A DNA stretch of 64,000 bases from Lichenostomus cassidix (taxonomy: Eukaryota; Chordata; Aves; Passeriformes; Meliphagidae), in NCBI GenBank assembly GCA_008360975.2, contig CM039192.1, forward strand, positions 12,539,194 through 12,603,193, in the 5' to 3' direction. Of the stretch, positions 13,726 to 28,107 are shown piece after piece. The notes beneath the pieces were generated by a model that was given only the letters and a program-made list of their open reading frames with translations, did not search any database and was not told the DNA's origin. The translations under genes were made by a program, and so were the position numbers. Position 1 is the first letter of the stretch. Every line of letters begins with the position of its first letter.

Positions 13726-16700
13726 AAATATTTGTGTAAAATCAGTGCAAGTTAAAGAACATCATTCACTGCTGAATTGCTTCAGATGACACACGCAAAA
13801 AAAATAATCAGAGACCTTTTGTAGGACGTTAATTGTAGGATTTCTAAATTACTATTATAAACTAATAGAGTAACAAAAGATTCTACAGTTACCAGTAATT
13901 TGTCAGGATTTATTTTGTTTTTCTTCAATAATTGAAAATTAATGTCTTGAAGTGAAAGCAGATGTTCATGCCATCCTCTGAATTGGATATAAAAATGATG
14001 TTTTGTAGATGCGTTAAGCTTGTGTAAATACAGATTGTCTTATCGTAGATGCGGCTTTGGCTTGGTTTTATCTATTGTTAGGTGCCAAATTAACTTTTAG
14101 GTTAAATGTGGGTAAGTGGTTTTAGCTTGGTTAAATTAACTAAATTGAATGCTTGAGGTGGTACCCAGTGATCAGTTGCTACAGTAAACATTTAAAAAAC
14201 CCTAGCTCACCTGCTGGCTTTGTGAATAACCACACTTTCTCATACTGTAGAATTAATATTTACTTCTATTTTGGTAAGTGCACTTATAATTGTTTCCTTG
14301 GCTATTTTTATTGAATTGGTTAATTTTATCTTGCTTTCCAATTCCAATTTGTGAAATCAGTTTTAGACGATTATAACATTTGAAAAATGCAAACCACATT
14401 TTTTGAAAAAGAAATAATCTCCTGGTCTCATGCATCATATGTATTATAATGTTCTCTTACACAAAAGATTATTAATTACCCATAATAATTGAACTGTCTT
14501 ATAAAAATGCCTATATCAGGTCCTCATTGCTCCATCAATGTTCTCCGTAAATGCCTCTGAAAAAGTGTGGCTATTACCTTCCCTTGTATCCTAATAAATG
14601 TGCTGGAGAAATGAAATACTACTAATATAAAACCTATTAGAGACTCCTGCTAAATCTTGACTGACAAATGGTGGCGGAGGGGAGGGCCTGGTTTTGGTGC
14701 ATGCGTTGGTGGTCACGGACTCGGAGAGTGCGAGTGGGAGCTGGAGCCAAGCGAGGACCAGCTCTGAGCTCTGTGTGCATTCATTCAACACACTTTTAGG
14801 GCGTAGAAGTAGATTCTCATACATTTTCTTTCCTGATGTCCACCAGTAAATGGAGAGAAGCTAGTTCCTTTTTCTCTTAGACAAATAAGGTGATGCGAGT
14901 TTTAAGTACTTCATCTTCTTGACAATACCTAGATGTATATATATGTGCAGCAGTGAATTATGGTGGCTTATTGGAGTCACATTATTCTGGGGAGTAGGAG
15001 GATATGCAGAGACTAAACGGTCTCTTGTGACATTTCCAGCTACAGAAGGCTGATGCTTAGACCTCTTGCAATGGTTTGTTTTCTAAAATGCAAACAAAGA
15101 GACCTGATGGGGTTGGAAACTGGGTGCTGCCATTTGGAATGGGCTCTCAAGTCTCCTTGCGGTACTGTGAGTTGGTGTATGGCATTAGCTTTCCACAGTA
15201 TGACTTACTTCTGATAGCACCGCCATACCCATCTGAATCTAGCGATAAGTACCTTCATTATATTGTTTGCATTTGCTTAGAAAGAAAACCTTTTTCTTTC
15301 TAGACACAGATTAGGCAACAGAAAGACCAATTTGCAGAGCTTGTAAATGCCACTTGTTAATCATATGCAGTACAATTATTAAATTTTTTGCTTCTTTCCC
15401 CTTGGATGTATTAAGTCAACTTTTTAGCTTTTTTATGTAATTGAAATTTGCCCTTTTGTTACCTGGGCATGAATTATTTTTGAAATGTTGTCATTACCCG
15501 CCCTGCTGTGAGGTTTATCTCTTCTGTTCATCCTAATTAAATAAAACATACTGTTGTTCGCAGGTCTCGTGTTGAAGTGAATTACCTGCCTGAAGGCTCG
15601 CGCTGGTGTCGGGCTCGCTTCTTGTTGCAGCAGCAGCCGTTGACTAACACATTTACTTTTAGATTTTCATTTCAAAGGGCTCAGTTTGTGCAGTGTGACA
15701 GGTGAATGGTGAATGCTTTACAGGACTTTCAAGAGCTGAGCAAACAGTAAAGGACTTATTGCTACTGCAGCCGAGCGGCAAGTACAAATGTAAGGCAGCC
15801 TTTGTGGCAGAGAAGTGTTTCCTTTGCTGGATAGAGGCCACTCAGGAGACCTGAAGGGCTCGCTTGGGTATGCTGGAGGTGAACTAATCTGAGTCGTGAT
15901 CTCATTTAAACCCACCCTACCTGCGTGTTCTCCTGGGCAATTTCTAGTAGGGTTGATCTCGTCTCTCTTTGTAGCATCACTCGCAGTCATGTTCTCCTTG
16001 AGTCAGGCACTGATAACGAAGGCTGCTTCAGAAGTGTAACAGTTGGAGTTTCTTTACGCACAAGTTATTTCTAGTTCACATTAGAAAACGTAAACAATGC
16101 ATTCAGGTTTTAAAGCGAAGCAGAGGGAAAGATCCCTGCTTGTAGAGAAACAGTTTGTTTAAGCCTCTGATAGCACTGCAGAAAATGCACTGCACTGTAG
16201 TGAAATCCTGGTATGAGTAAAAGTACAAGAATTAACAAGTCGCTGTACTCTGGTCTCTGTTGGCTCCAGCTAGGCTCTGGAGGTTTGGTCAAATATGGCC
16301 TAATTCTGCTTTCCAAATATTAAAAAAAATTACACAGAGGGCAAAAAGACAAGTTCTTAATATGCATATCCTGGGAAAATCCTAAACCAGTATTTTTACC
16401 CCCTCCAGTCCCAAGGCTAATCAAAATTCCTTTGTTTCCACATCTACCATTAAAATATATGCCTCCCTTGGTTGCCTGCTGACTGTACAAGTTTAACCAC
16501 TCAATCGATTGGACTCACAAAAGCTGTTACTGGGTTTAAGTAGTATTTGCCTACAGGTAATTTAGAGATGGGGTGAGGGTCCAGGCACCCTCCACCAGGA
16601 CTGGCGCTTAAATTTGCAGCTGTGTTAATTTCTTGATGATCCTCACCTTGCTGAGATGAGGTTTCCACTGAGGCAGGTTAGCCAAGCCCCTACCTGCTGA

Positions 16701-18417
16701 TTGCTGGAACTTGCTTCACATGGTGGGCAGCTGTGTGGTAATGAGGAGAATGTTAATAAAGACAGACTTGCCATGCTTTTGGAAAGGGTGGTGCAATGCA
16801 GAGGTGGGTTCTTTGCTGGGTATCTGTTTTTGTTTTCTTTAGAATGAGTATAGAATGAGTACAATTTTTTTCCCCTTTACAGCAATTTGAGCTGGGTTGT
16901 ATGTTTAAATGTAAGTCTAAGCTCTCTGAGTCTGTTGGAAGACTAGATCTGTTAATTGAGATTTCTGTTCATGTTGGGAGACTGCAAGTAGGCTTCTATC
17001 AGCTCTCAGGTGAACCCTCTGTCTTGTTTTTGTGGTAGTGTTTCTTACTGGCCTTGATGGGGACTGGATTGTATTCTCATTTCTTGTGCTGCAATGGAAA
17101 GAGCAGGAGCAGCAAAGAGATTTGATGGGAGTAGTCATTTAGTATCTAATGCTGTAGAGAGTATCTCCTGCTCCTGCTGACTCAGATTGCTGCTGGGAGG
17201 ATTTCTGGGGGAGCAGTGGGAAGGTTCAAGGTGCAGAATACAGCAGGGCTGCGGGAGCTCCTAGATGGCACTGGGGTAACCTAAGAGACCTGGGGTGTGT
17301 TTAACATCTGTCACTGTAAGCAGGTACCAATTTTTATGAGAGAAAGTGACTGTGGTTCTGCATTCTTTAGATTTCCTGTCTGAAAAAATGGAAAACTAAA
17401 AGGAGGTAGAGAAAAAACATGGTAGAAGGCTGAACTTCCTACTTTAGAAGTGGAAATGCTAAACAGAGAGAGAAATAAAATAGGGAATGTAGGAAACTTG
17501 TTGCTGGCTTTTGAGTATGGAGGGTGCCTGATGAGGTTTGGCACAGAGGTTGACTTACTCAGAGCTGGATCTGTATTATTTTAAAGTTTAAATCTAAAGA
17601 CTGAGAGAAAGCACAGGTCTGAAAAGTAACTCTAGCTCCATAGAAAAGCACGTGATTATGTATAAGCAGAAAAAAAAAAACCCTTAGACTTGTAAATGAT
17701 CTAAACAAAATAGCTTTTCTGCTCTTACTAGACAGTGAGAATGCCTTCCTGCCTAAAGGAGTGCATTTATTATGTTATATAGTTGTTTTCTGTGTAATAT
17801 AGAGGCATTTGAGGAAAGTGTGATTACAGTCATCAATTCTGGAAGTTTCAACTATTTTAGGATCATGGCAGCATCTGAACTTGGTCTGTGAGGACTCACA
17901 GTTGTTCAGGGTTTTGGAGGGAAGGGCAGATCAGGGTGGTTACTGGAAAAAGTAGGATTTCAACACTTACTATGTAAATATACATAAATACGAAAAACAT
18001 ATAGTAAATGATGTGTTTTGATGTGTAAATGAAAGAGAAGCTTAGAGGAATAGGTAATATATTCTGTTGGGCCAACTAACATGGTTGCAAAATGCAAGGA
18101 AGTTTTTTCTGATGTACAAGCCTGCCTGCTGCAATGGAAAAAGCAGCAGCATTCTGGCTATTTTGCTTGATAGGTAAATGTAGCTTTGTTTTAGTTTACT
18201 TATTCAAGCTATTACTCAGATTTCTGTTGCTTCATTAGATTACTCACATGAATAAAGAGATATGGGATTACATAATAATGCCAAGCTTGTGTATTATTTA
18301 TTGCTGAATTCTGTGGATGCATTTTGGTCGGGTAATTTGCTCATGGCCTCCTTTATTTCTAGGAAAATGGCATGCCTTGCCCTTCATAATTTCTTTGCTT
18401 TTACTGACCAGACTGTT

Positions 18418-18431
18418 CCCCCAGAGGGCAT
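18418..18431 (+). promoter_or_regulatory. CTCF-like core motif in intron 1
   Basis: The sequence CCCCAGAGGGCAT matches most of the CTCF core consensus (CCASYAGRKGGCRS). It lies in otherwise A/T-rich intron. Binding is not shown by sequence alone, and matches at this level occur by chance. Confidence 0.2.
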
Positions 18432-21400
18432 GTGGGATGTGGCAGAGTGTTGAAAATACTGGGATGGGGAAGGAGAGAAGGAGGGCTGTGTGTGAATTGC
18501 ACCTTATTTATGTTTATGCTAGACATATATGGATAAAATGGTGTGTTTCTGGCAGTGATACTTTGTGGGGAATGTAGTAGGTAATTCTGGGTGCCAAAGT
18601 TGTTGCCTCAAAGATTTTTGGTTTTGTTTTTTTTTAATATAAAGAAGTACTATGGTCTCATTCTGACCATACTTGAGGAGTATGGTATAAAGCATTATGA
18701 GCAATTTTATAATGAAACTGTGAGTGCTTGTCTTTGGATCTTGTACTGAGTCTTGCCCTGTGCTTGTATATGAATCCACCGACCTGACTCCCTTCATTTC
18801 AAGGGTACCTTTTTTCCTAATTTCTTTCCTGCTTGACAACAGATAAGTGAGAGTTGTTTTAGAATTCTGATTTCATTTGTTTCAATTATTATTTTTGGTC
18901 TCAAAAGACAGCGCTTCTGTTTTTATTCTTCTCAATATAAATAAATTAAGTAATAAGTCTGAACTTAAAGATGGGGGTCTGAAAAAACCCACCCCTGCGA
19001 GATGCTTGGCAGAGCCATGGTGTGCCTGGTTTGTAGTGCCCCGAGGGTGCTGTGGAGGGGGAGCTGCTGGCCCTGCCTGCAGAGCTGCCAGGCTGCACAG
19101 CCGGGTGTCCCTGGCTGCAGCAGGAGCTGCTGCTCAGAGACCTGAGGGGGCAAACCCCCTGCAATTGGCAGAAAGATGCTGCTTTGGTGGTGGAGCTGTT
19201 GGTGTTATGCAGGCAGATCGCTCACAAATGTGGTTTGCTGGCTGCTCTGACATGCACCAGGAATTCTCCCAAAGACAAAATGCGTATTTCCATAAAGAGG
19301 TATCCGAGCTATGACTTTCCTCCTTGCCAGTGGGTCTGTATTCAAAATGTGGCTCCAAAGAAAGTGCATAGAAAAATGAGCTTTTAATTTGTCACCTGCT
19401 GCTGTACCACCCTGTCCTCCTTGAGATGCCAAGTTGTAAATGAGGTTTTTGTATCCCCACACACGGCCATCCAAGAAATGTTCTGTCTGTCGTAGCAGTC
19501 AGTGGCACAGTGAAAGACATCAGACTAGTGGCTTAAAACCTGCTGCTGTCTGATTGGCATGAGCAAAGCTAACATGGTGCAAAACTTGAGCAAACGAAAA
19601 GGCAGTAGAGAAACTGCTGTCTTCAGTGGCTTTGGAGGTCCTGGCTGCCTCCAGAGCAGGGGCTGCTAAAACCTTTCTGTCCCACAGTGTTGAGGAAAAA
19701 GGAAGCAAAATTGTTTCTTTATGCTGTTGGAAAATTCCCTTTAAATGAATCCTTAAAAAATACAATTGTTTCTGCAGGTTTTATTTGGGAGAATAGTGTT
19801 TTGCCTGGCTGCACGTGGTCTCTTCCACCCTGCCTGTTTGTCCAAGCACTGGGGGTGGCATGCATGCCAGCTGTGAATTCTTGTCTCCTAGCAAACCGCA
19901 AACCACCTAATAAAAACATTTCTTGAGGTAGCCACCAATAACTTGATTTTTAATTTATGTAGATGATGATGGTTTCAAGGAAAAATAGCCCAACTGTGGG
20001 ACTGGCAGGAAAACTGCCATGATGGTGCCTACATATCTGTAGCCTAAGAAAATGCCAGTGGAGTCCCTCTAGCAGCTTTGTTTCCCTTCCCATAGCATCT
20101 CTCCCACCACCGAGCTTGGGAAGCTTGAGAGTGTTTTGCTTTCAGGGAATACTTACAGGTAGGATTTCCTCCCCAGGTTGAAGCCTCTTTACTTGTTTTT
20201 CCTCCTTTGAATTGTTGCTGGTTTTGCTCCTTGCAGTTAGGGAGAACATGGCCACAACCCTGGAGGTGCCTTCAGGGAAGGAAGCAGGCAGGGGAGGATG
20301 AAGCAGGACATGGCCTGCCTGCTGGGTCGTGAGCCCAGAGTCCAGCCTCAGCCACTGCTCAGCCCATGGTGGGAGCTGCTCAGGCACTGGCAGGGAAAGA
20401 ATATGGTAATCATCCCACTGTTTTGGGAAGCTGAAGGCTGTTGGCCCTCTTATGAGAGGGAATTTATCTGCTCTTCTGTCTTTCTTACTCTACTGCTGGC
20501 TTGACTTGATTTTCTTTTGTTGGCACATCCCAACAAGTTTGTTTTCTTCTGAAGATTTTCTTAATTTGATGTTGCCATGTTGGAAAAAACACGCCAGCCC
20601 CTGGATTAAATACAGTCTGCAAATTGGCATATGTTAAACACACAGCTTTGGAAGGGAGCATGGAGATGAATTCTGGCTGGTTTGATGCTGCTGTTAACTT
20701 ACAGTCAGTCTGTGAAACTGTTTTGCCTCTTGGCTGCTTGGCCCAGTCCCATGGCTGTGGCCATTGCTGTTACAGGTGAGGGCTGATCTGATGGGGTTAG
20801 GTCTCCTTCTGTTTCTGGATTCTTGTCCTGCTGCCTTCACACCTTCCTTTGGAGCTGATTTTACCTACCAGTCCACCAGAAAAGTAAGCATGTAGTTCTT
20901 CTGGCCACGCACAGGGCTGGTGTGTGTTGGTGCAGGGCAAGCCTTCTTGGCAGTGTCCGAGTTCCATTGCTTTGGGTCAAACATTTGTGGAAAGAACCTC
21001 CGCTGGGGAGGCTGGGCTGTGGCCCCATGTGTGGGAAGAGGGTGTGCATCTGTATATGCAGGGCTGATAGGCAGGTTGTGAACCCCCTGAAAATGTGTCC
21101 AGGAAATGATTGCTGTTGAAGCAAGTGCTCAAATCCGTAGTGAAGCACAGGGTGCAGAGCCACATGAGTACAGCCTGAAGAAGGTCACTGAAAGTTATGA
21201 AAAATAGACTCAAGTGGTACAAGTTCATGCTGCTCTCTGCCATTCCTGGGAGAATCATGTGTCCCAGCAGAGGTGCGAGCTCTGGAGTGTTCCATACTGT
21301 CCCGCTGCAGTCGCTGGATGCTGCTCCTCATCCCTCTCTGGATGGGGCTCCCAGCCAAGCAGGCAGCCGTGCTTTGAAAGGAATGCCGAGCAGGGAGGGA

Positions 21401-22066
21401 GAGAGCTCTTGCTGCGAGGAAGGGAGAAGGCACCCGGATCGGAGTTCAGCTGGCATCTTTCACTGCTCCTGTACTGGTGGAAGTTGCTGGTAGCAGCCTG
21501 GCATGAGGCAGCATTGCTGGAGAACGATTTTCTTCTCTATTCTAATATAGTAGAAATAATGCCACTAAGAAATTAGGTTATGTATCTCAAGGGAAAGGGA
21601 GATTTGTTATTCTGCTTTTAGCTTGCACCATAGACTGTGTCACCATGGGGCCTGCACCACCAAGTGGGTGCTTGTGCTAATCCTGGCACTTAAGTGCCAG
21701 ACAGCTCTTTGTCAGAGGCTGATCTGTCTCCTGTGCTTGGGTGACAGGAGATTTGATGGTAAATTCCAGCTCTTTTGACTACTTTATAGTCTGTTTTCTT
21801 AGGGGCAAATTTTGACTATGGTTAACTGAAATAGCACTGTGTCCCATAAATGTCCTGCCTGGGCTGGCTCACGTTCCTGGGCTTGTTGTAGTGGCTTTGT
21901 GGAGGACAAAGCCTCTGCTGCCCAGAGCATCTGGTGTCCTTGGGCCCATGAAGCTGATGGCCAGCCTGGTCTCCAGACTTGCAGCAGTGCCTTGTGCTTG
22001 TTTGTGTTCTTACTGGGATAATTTCTGATGCAGCAAATCCTGATGGCTTTCCTTGTTAGGAAGGGT

Positions 22067-22102
22067 CCCCCCTCCCCCTGCCTTCCTCCCCCCTCTCCCC
22101 CC
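22067..22102 (-). other. Potential G-quadruplex on the minus strand
   Basis: Four runs of five or six C lie on the + strand at 22,067-22,072, 22,074-22,078, 22,088-22,093 and 22,097-22,102. The minus strand therefore has four long G runs, with loops of 1, 9 and 3 bases. The middle loop is a little longer than the usual limit of seven, but the runs are long. The non-template strand of ZNF423 is the C-rich one, so the template strand would carry the G structure. Confidence 0.55.
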
Positions 22103-25100
22103 ATTTGCTTATTTTTAGTCATATGAAGTAAAAGAATTGGTTGTTTGCCAAGAAGAAAAACCAACAAACAAAAACCCTAAAGCAACCACAACATTGTACC
22201 TTTCCTTGCTTTTAAAAAACATTTCCTTGTAAGTGTAACTAATGATGTGGGTTTTTAGTAGAAGGCTGTGATTCAGTGTTAAACCAATAGCACATCAAAC
22301 AATAAAATAGACTGGTTTCTTGTGTGTTTTCCTATTTATTATTAATCTTGTTCAGATTTGGGAAGACTTTGTTGTGTGAAAATATGAAGACATGTCTTGT
22401 ATAAAGGAATACAGGAGAGTAAGATCTTTAACTCAGCATGCTTATGCAATAGTATTGGTTGGGCTGCAGTCTGGGCTTTCAAACAACCTTACTTAAAAAA
22501 AATGTTTAAATGTTATAAATATTTCTGTCTCTCATTCTCTTTCTTTTGCAATACCTAAAGTACACTGTCTGTTCTGCTGTTAACTCCCTGATGCAGAATT
22601 CCTAAGTTTGGGCTAATAGAAAATTTGGAGGATTCTTCATTATCTGAACCTCTTGAGAAATACCAAATATGTTCCAGTAATTGTGGTGTAGTACAACAGG
22701 GAGTCACGCTGGCAGTTTGTTGGAAAGGGTTTTTCCTGTAGTTATGAAAACCATACAACTATTAAAATCCCCAAAACTGAAACCGTTGGGATTACTCATA
22801 TACTTACAGTTAAGCGCATGCCTAAAGGTAGATATATTCAGCATGCCATGTTTGACTGGCGTTTGATTCCTAGCTGGAGAATATAAGAAAAAACCCAAAC
22901 CATTCCTCAGTTGCTTCAGTCCTGTGCAGCCTTTTCATTCTGTGCTTACATGCTGCAGCATGCTGAGCTGTGGTTCATGACAAAAGCACCTGGGTTTGCT
23001 ATAAAGCAAATTATTTGATAATAAAGAAAGAAAAGTTTGCAAAATAGTAAGATACTCCAGGCTACTAGAAGAGACTTGTAGTCAGGTTTCTCCCCTTCTG
23101 CCTTCTCTTTTGCCTCTGCCATGGCTCCTGGAACAATGAGCATGTGTCAATTTTTTTTTCTCCCTCTCAGTGTGTTTTCTATCTTGGTTGTATGCAAAGA
23201 GGATATAACATTTGTGCCTTGGAGAATAGAGTGAATTTATTAAACAGTGTGAGATGCTGGATAGGTGAAAGTGAAATGTAACACCAATATTATAGTGTAG
23301 GTTATAATATTTGGATTTGCTTTGTGGTTATTTCATTTTCCCTATTATAGAAGATGTTTTTCCTGTTATTTCTGTTCTACAAAACTAAAAGTGATGCTTG
23401 ATTTCTAGTTTCAGTATAGGAACTTCTTTCCTTGCTGGGCAGTCTCTTACTGAGAAGGTGCTGCTTGCCTTGCTTTTCTGTCCACAAGGTAGCATAGTAC
23501 CAGCTCTCTATATTTCTCAGTTTCTCCCTTGAAAACTTTCTTTTATGAAATATTTCTTATCTTGTATGTGCGTTTCTCCTGGAAAACAATGGAATATGCT
23601 TACAAGTGTATCGATATATCATCCTAAACAGTTAGTTAGTTCCCCTATTCTTCTTATGAAACTAAATGTGTTTTGTGCCTATGAAACTGTCTAAACAATT
23701 TGCTTTGAGACAAAATTTGGAAATATGAAGGTTGTGGAGTGTAACTAATGAAAAAATGTTTTTGTTACACTTCTTTAAAGAAGATTCATTTGCACAAGTA
23801 TCAATATGTGGGGGAATTTAATTTTAAAAACAGCCCCAGCCACTTTGTAGAAAAATATAATGCAGTGCATAAACTCATTTTAGACACTACTTATTCTACT
23901 GTGTCCCATTAGTTGATGTTTACACAGCGCTTTGAAAATGTAAAGCACTATATAAGTGCTTATTATTACTACATTATTATTATTATTCTCCCTCTTGAAA
24001 AAAGACCCTCTAGGGAGAGGGAGACTTGCTCTGCAGTACAGAAGAAATGCAGATCCCACAAGAAGTATACCCACTTGTTTTGGTTTATACATTCTTCCCT
24101 CCCCACTTCCATGTTTTTGGAAAAAATGTACTGTGTTTTAGAGATTAGAGCTTTTATTTGGTTTATGCTGGATAGCTACAGCAATGAGAACATTATTTGA
24201 AGGCATAAAAAATCTTAAAATAGCTTTTTATTACACTCCATGCAATAAGATGAATCACCACTCTGGCCTTGGCCCTGTGGTTTGTGGGCGCCAGGGTCCC
24301 TTGCCTAGCCTGGGCAATGAGGCTTAAGCAGGAGCAGGTGATGATACCCTTTGCTGGGATCCTCCTGATGTCCCCTCTACCAGTGTGGGCCCAAGGACAA
24401 AACTCCTGAGTGAAGGGAGTGCAGGAACAGTGCCAACAAAGCCTGAGAAGAATTTCCTTCCTGTAGAGAGGAAGCACTACAAGTTTTTCTGCAGTATCAG
24501 AACCACTGTTTTTCCTTGTAACCTGTATCACTACAGGAGAACAAGATTTCAGTTAAAATTACTTTAATCCTCTTTATTCCTTGACTCATTATAATGAGAA
24601 TGGCTTTTAGTGGGCCATATTAACCATTTGCATGCTGAAATTGGAGAGCAATTCTCTTTGCTGCTGTGTTATATATGCTGTGCCATGCCATGGTGGAGGC
24701 TGTAATCATGGCTGATGAAATTTGGAGTTATTTTTGCCCAGGTACCCCTAGATTTGCATTGTTGTAAGGTGGAGAAGCAGTAACCATAAGCCTCCTTTAA
24801 GTACAGTGTGGAACTTTCTACCCTGCTCCTACTTTTACCTCTGTTCCACTCTTCTTGGGTGCACTGACCCCTGCCTGGCTTCATGTTAGGTTCCTTGCAG
24901 TGCAGCAGCTCTGCTTCCAGCATTACCAGCCCATCTTTACAGTCAGCTCCATTTTGGGAAAAGGTACAGAGGAAAGAGGCCTTGAAAATGTGTCTGAGGA
25001 TATTGTTTATTACACAGTATAACCTGACTTAGGTTTGCCACTGAATTTGGCCCTTGGTTATATTGCATACATGGCCACTAAATAATGAGGTCACGTGCAG

Positions 25101-26479
25101 CATTTAGGCCTGGTTTCCATCAGAAATGGGGTTTTGTGCATGTACTCTTTGCTGATGGTCTGGTCTGAGCTGGTGTCCCCAGGCAGTGGTAGGGGGTGCT
25201 GGTCAATGGAAGCTGTGGTCTCAAACCTCTGCAAACAACAGCAGGGTGAAAGAAGGAGGGAAACCTCCAAACTCAGCTGGGAAGGCTTCAGCAAATGCTG
25301 AACAGCTCATACAGGCAAATGCTTACCGTGTGGGAGAGGCTGCAGCATGTGGGAGTGGGGATGTGGTGACTGGTTGGGCCAGTCCTGGTCACGTTCAGAG
25401 CTCCCTTTCATGTATTCACTTCAAGAGAAATGGTTCAGCTGTGACTGACAGCAGTTCCAGGCATTGTCTAAATTACAGCTGAAGTGTAAGTGTGGTTTGA
25501 TAACTTAAACTCACATATTGCGTTAATACTTTTTAATGGGTTCATCAGCCTTGTCACTGCAGGCCTCATGCTTTACTGTCAGAGAGGAAAGCACTAGGCT
25601 GCAGGGCAGTGTAGGGATGGGATGGGGCTGGCATTCGTGGGGGGAGCAAGGGATGGGGAAAGCACTTTGTCCCTTAGTTTGCATCCCTCCTGAAGCTGCC
25701 AGCCCTGAAATAATCGCCCAGGAAATTGGCCATGGGCAAGTTTTGTTGTGCTTAGTGCCCAGGGATTTGTCAGTGTTGGGGAAGTGGTGAGATGGATTGG
25801 CACAGCCTTGCATCCCTGCCTACTTCATTCCTTTCTGAATAGCAATTAATTTGGGAGTGAAAAAGTATAAATTTTTATAGACTGAAAGCTTAAATTCAGA
25901 ATGAAACCCAGTTCACTTGGACACTGGATTGTTTGTTTAATTGATTGCAGATGAATGCCCAGAGACTGAGCCTGGGGCAACAATAGGTGTATGGACCTGA
26001 TATAGTTAAAAAGGACAAAAAATTTCCACAATTTCTCTTGCCTCTTTCCATCTGAGCCTGACAAGTTTGTAGAAACCTTGTCAGTGAGCACAGACATTTT
26101 ACTGAAACCTGGCTCCAGGCGATGCCCAGCACAGCCCCTGGGTGATGGAGGGCACTTCCCATACCCCCACAGCAGACTCGGTGTAACTGGGATAACTCCA
26201 GAAAGATCAAACATACCTGCTGTGCCTTAGCAAAGGTAGCTATCTGCACTGGGAGTGGAAGTCCTCAGAATGGCATGCTCATCAAGTTTCCTTGACAGAG
26301 CTCATCCCTTCCCCTCTGGGTGTCATTTTCTACTTGCATTTTATTGACAAACATAGAAATGACAAAGTAGAAATGAAGGTGGCAGTCATCACCCTCACTG
26401 TGGCATAAATCATGGGGTACAGGGTTGGGGTTCAACCCTGGAGAAGCTTTGTGGGATGGAGTAGTTGTCACTGATTCCA
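22103..26479. other. Intron 1, middle part: no gene
   Basis: This is A/T-rich intron with no recognisable exon. It contains the L2/MIR-like repeat tail at about 23,917-23,990. The remaining ORFs are short and lack family resemblance. Confidence 0.5.
23917..23990 (+). repeat. Ancient L2/MIR-type retroposon 3' tail
   Basis: The run ACAGCGCTTTGAAAATGTA followed by AAGCACTATATAAGTGCTTA and then TTATTATTAC/ATTATTATTATTATT is the typical 3' end of L2-related LINEs and the SINEs that borrow their tails (MIR, AmnSINE-like). The polarity of the TTA repeat puts the element on the + strand. The body upstream of 23,917 is too decayed to assign, so the subfamily is left open. Confidence 0.6.
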
Positions 26480-27490
26480 CAGTGTCCCCACAGCTCCCTG
26501 AAGGACAGGGGACGTCCCAGTCTCCATCTACGCACGCTGCTTAAACGCCAAACACGAGCAGGGGCGAAGATGCTCCAGAAACACAACCGGTTTGTGTGGT
26601 GGCATGGGAGAGCGAGCAAATCCCCTGCAGAAAATCCCGTGCAGCTGCCCATTCCGGCCACTGAGCCCCGGCCAGGCTCGGCCCCACGTGGCCGTGCCCG
26701 GGGGCCGCTGGGCAGCGGGCTGGCTCCCGGGCCGTCCCCCGCGGAGAGCGGCACGAACAGCCCGGGGCCGGGCAGATGGCTCCCTCCCGGCCGCGGGGCC
26801 CCGCTCTTCTGGGAGCGAGCCCCGCTGAGACTGCAACAACAGCAACCCGGGAGCCGGGCAGATGGTCTACTGCCGGCCGCCAGGATAATTGCATCAGCTG
26901 GTTACTCCTGCGGCCAGCGGAGCCTCCTATTCGTACCGCTCTGAAATGATCCTGATTTGTTTTCCTTTTTCTTTTTTTTTTTTTGTTCCCCTCCCTTCCC
27001 TGCCTTGTTTAAATTTATGTAATTTTTGTGAGGGATGGGCTGAGGCCGGGGGCGGCCTTCTGCCAGAGGTGTCGATGGTGGGGTGTCTCCAGCAGTCGTG
27101 CACAGGCAGACACCTGACCGGACGGGGGGCACTGCTGTGGCCTCCTGCTCCTGCACCGCGCGTGGCTCGGGGCTCGCATGAGGTTGCAAAGAGAAGAGCT
27201 GGACCAGTACGACCCTTTCTAGTCTCGGTGGTGCACTGCAGTCTCAGTCCGTGTGCAATACGCCTGCCAGCCTCCACCTAAATTGCTCCACATACCCGAG
27301 CTGCCGCTCCCTGGAGCACGCCAGCCCGAGGTCTGAATACTGCAGCAAACCCCCTCGGGTCCCGTCTCGCTGCCTCCCCCTCGCTGGGTCGGCACCTCTG
27401 CGCTGCTGCGGCAGGAGAGCTGCCGAGATGTCAGCTGGCGCTGCTGGGGCGGCTCTGCAGCCCTGCTCGCCTGCCACCCTCGCTCCTCCT
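26480..27490. promoter_or_regulatory. Second CpG island inside intron 1
   Basis: Between about 26,510 and 27,450 the DNA becomes rich in G, C and CpG (for example around 26,640-26,830 and 27,110-27,180), in contrast to the A/T-rich intron on both sides. It lies about 17.8 kb downstream of exon 1 and 22 kb upstream of exon 2. Overlapping ORFs up to 159 codons on both strands are the usual result of high GC and match nothing I know. An intronic island of this size is often an alternative promoter or a Polycomb-marked regulatory island. I found no clear first exon with a strong + strand donor in it; the best nearby GT sites (about 27,564 and 27,771) are weak. Confidence 0.6.
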
Positions 27491-28085
27491 TTTGGGTTCT
27501 TGTTTCACAGACAAAAGACCTGCCTCTTCTAATCGGGGACTCTTCTGTTTACAGGGATTGCTGACAGGTGTGGGCTCTGCTGACTTTCTAAGCCGCGAAA
27601 TATTTATGGAGGGTAGGCAAAGGGCCCCTGGAGATAGCTGATGTCCCTCCGTTGGGTTCCCAAGTGTCTCGGTGCTTCTGTGCATCTTGCTCTGGGTTCG
27701 GTGGGGAAGGGGCCAGGAACGATGAAGTGGCGCCTGCTGTTTGCTCTGGTTTGAGCTCTCAGCACGGCACAGGTAGTTGCAGTAGTGCTGATCTCAAGTT
27801 GCTGCTGACCCAGAGGTCCTGTAATCTCTAATAGTAGTAGGATTAGATTTTTGTCCAGCCAAGTCCTCTTTTGCTTATTTTTTTTTTCCTTTTGCAATAC
27901 TTTATGCCCCAGCTGACATACATTCTGCCTCCTTCATTGACCTTTGCCTGGCTACTCCAGCTCCTAGGAAAGACTTGCCCTTCTTTTGGGAGAAGCTTGT
28001 TAACCTGGCCCTCCGCTCTGTGCTGTCCTCCCTGCCCCTTTGTCCTTTTTTTGTGCACAAGATTGGTTTTTTTGTTTTGTTTTGG

Positions 28086-28107
28086 TTTTTTTTTTGGGGG
28101 GGGGGGG
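28086..28107 (+). repeat. Homopolymer junction T10-G12
   Basis: Ten T residues are followed directly by twelve G residues and then by TTG repeats. Long G runs are rare, are prone to sequencing and replication slippage, and could form intermolecular or intramolecular G structures. Confidence 0.85.

Larger units (their letters stand above)
9291..22066. other. Intron 1, proximal part: no gene, scattered A/T-rich candidate regulatory DNA
   Basis: No coding exon is recognised. The stretch is mostly A/T-rich, with chance ORFs below 150 codons. Notable pieces are a segment near 10,990-11,110 containing TTTCCATGGAAATAATTGA, a segment near 12,770-12,960 that looks constrained, a nested inverted repeat at 13,659-13,725, a GC-rich patch at about 18,990-19,210 made of repeated CTGCAG/GCTGC words, and a CTCF-like core at about 18,418-18,431. 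No interspersed repeat was identified with confidence. Confidence 0.5.
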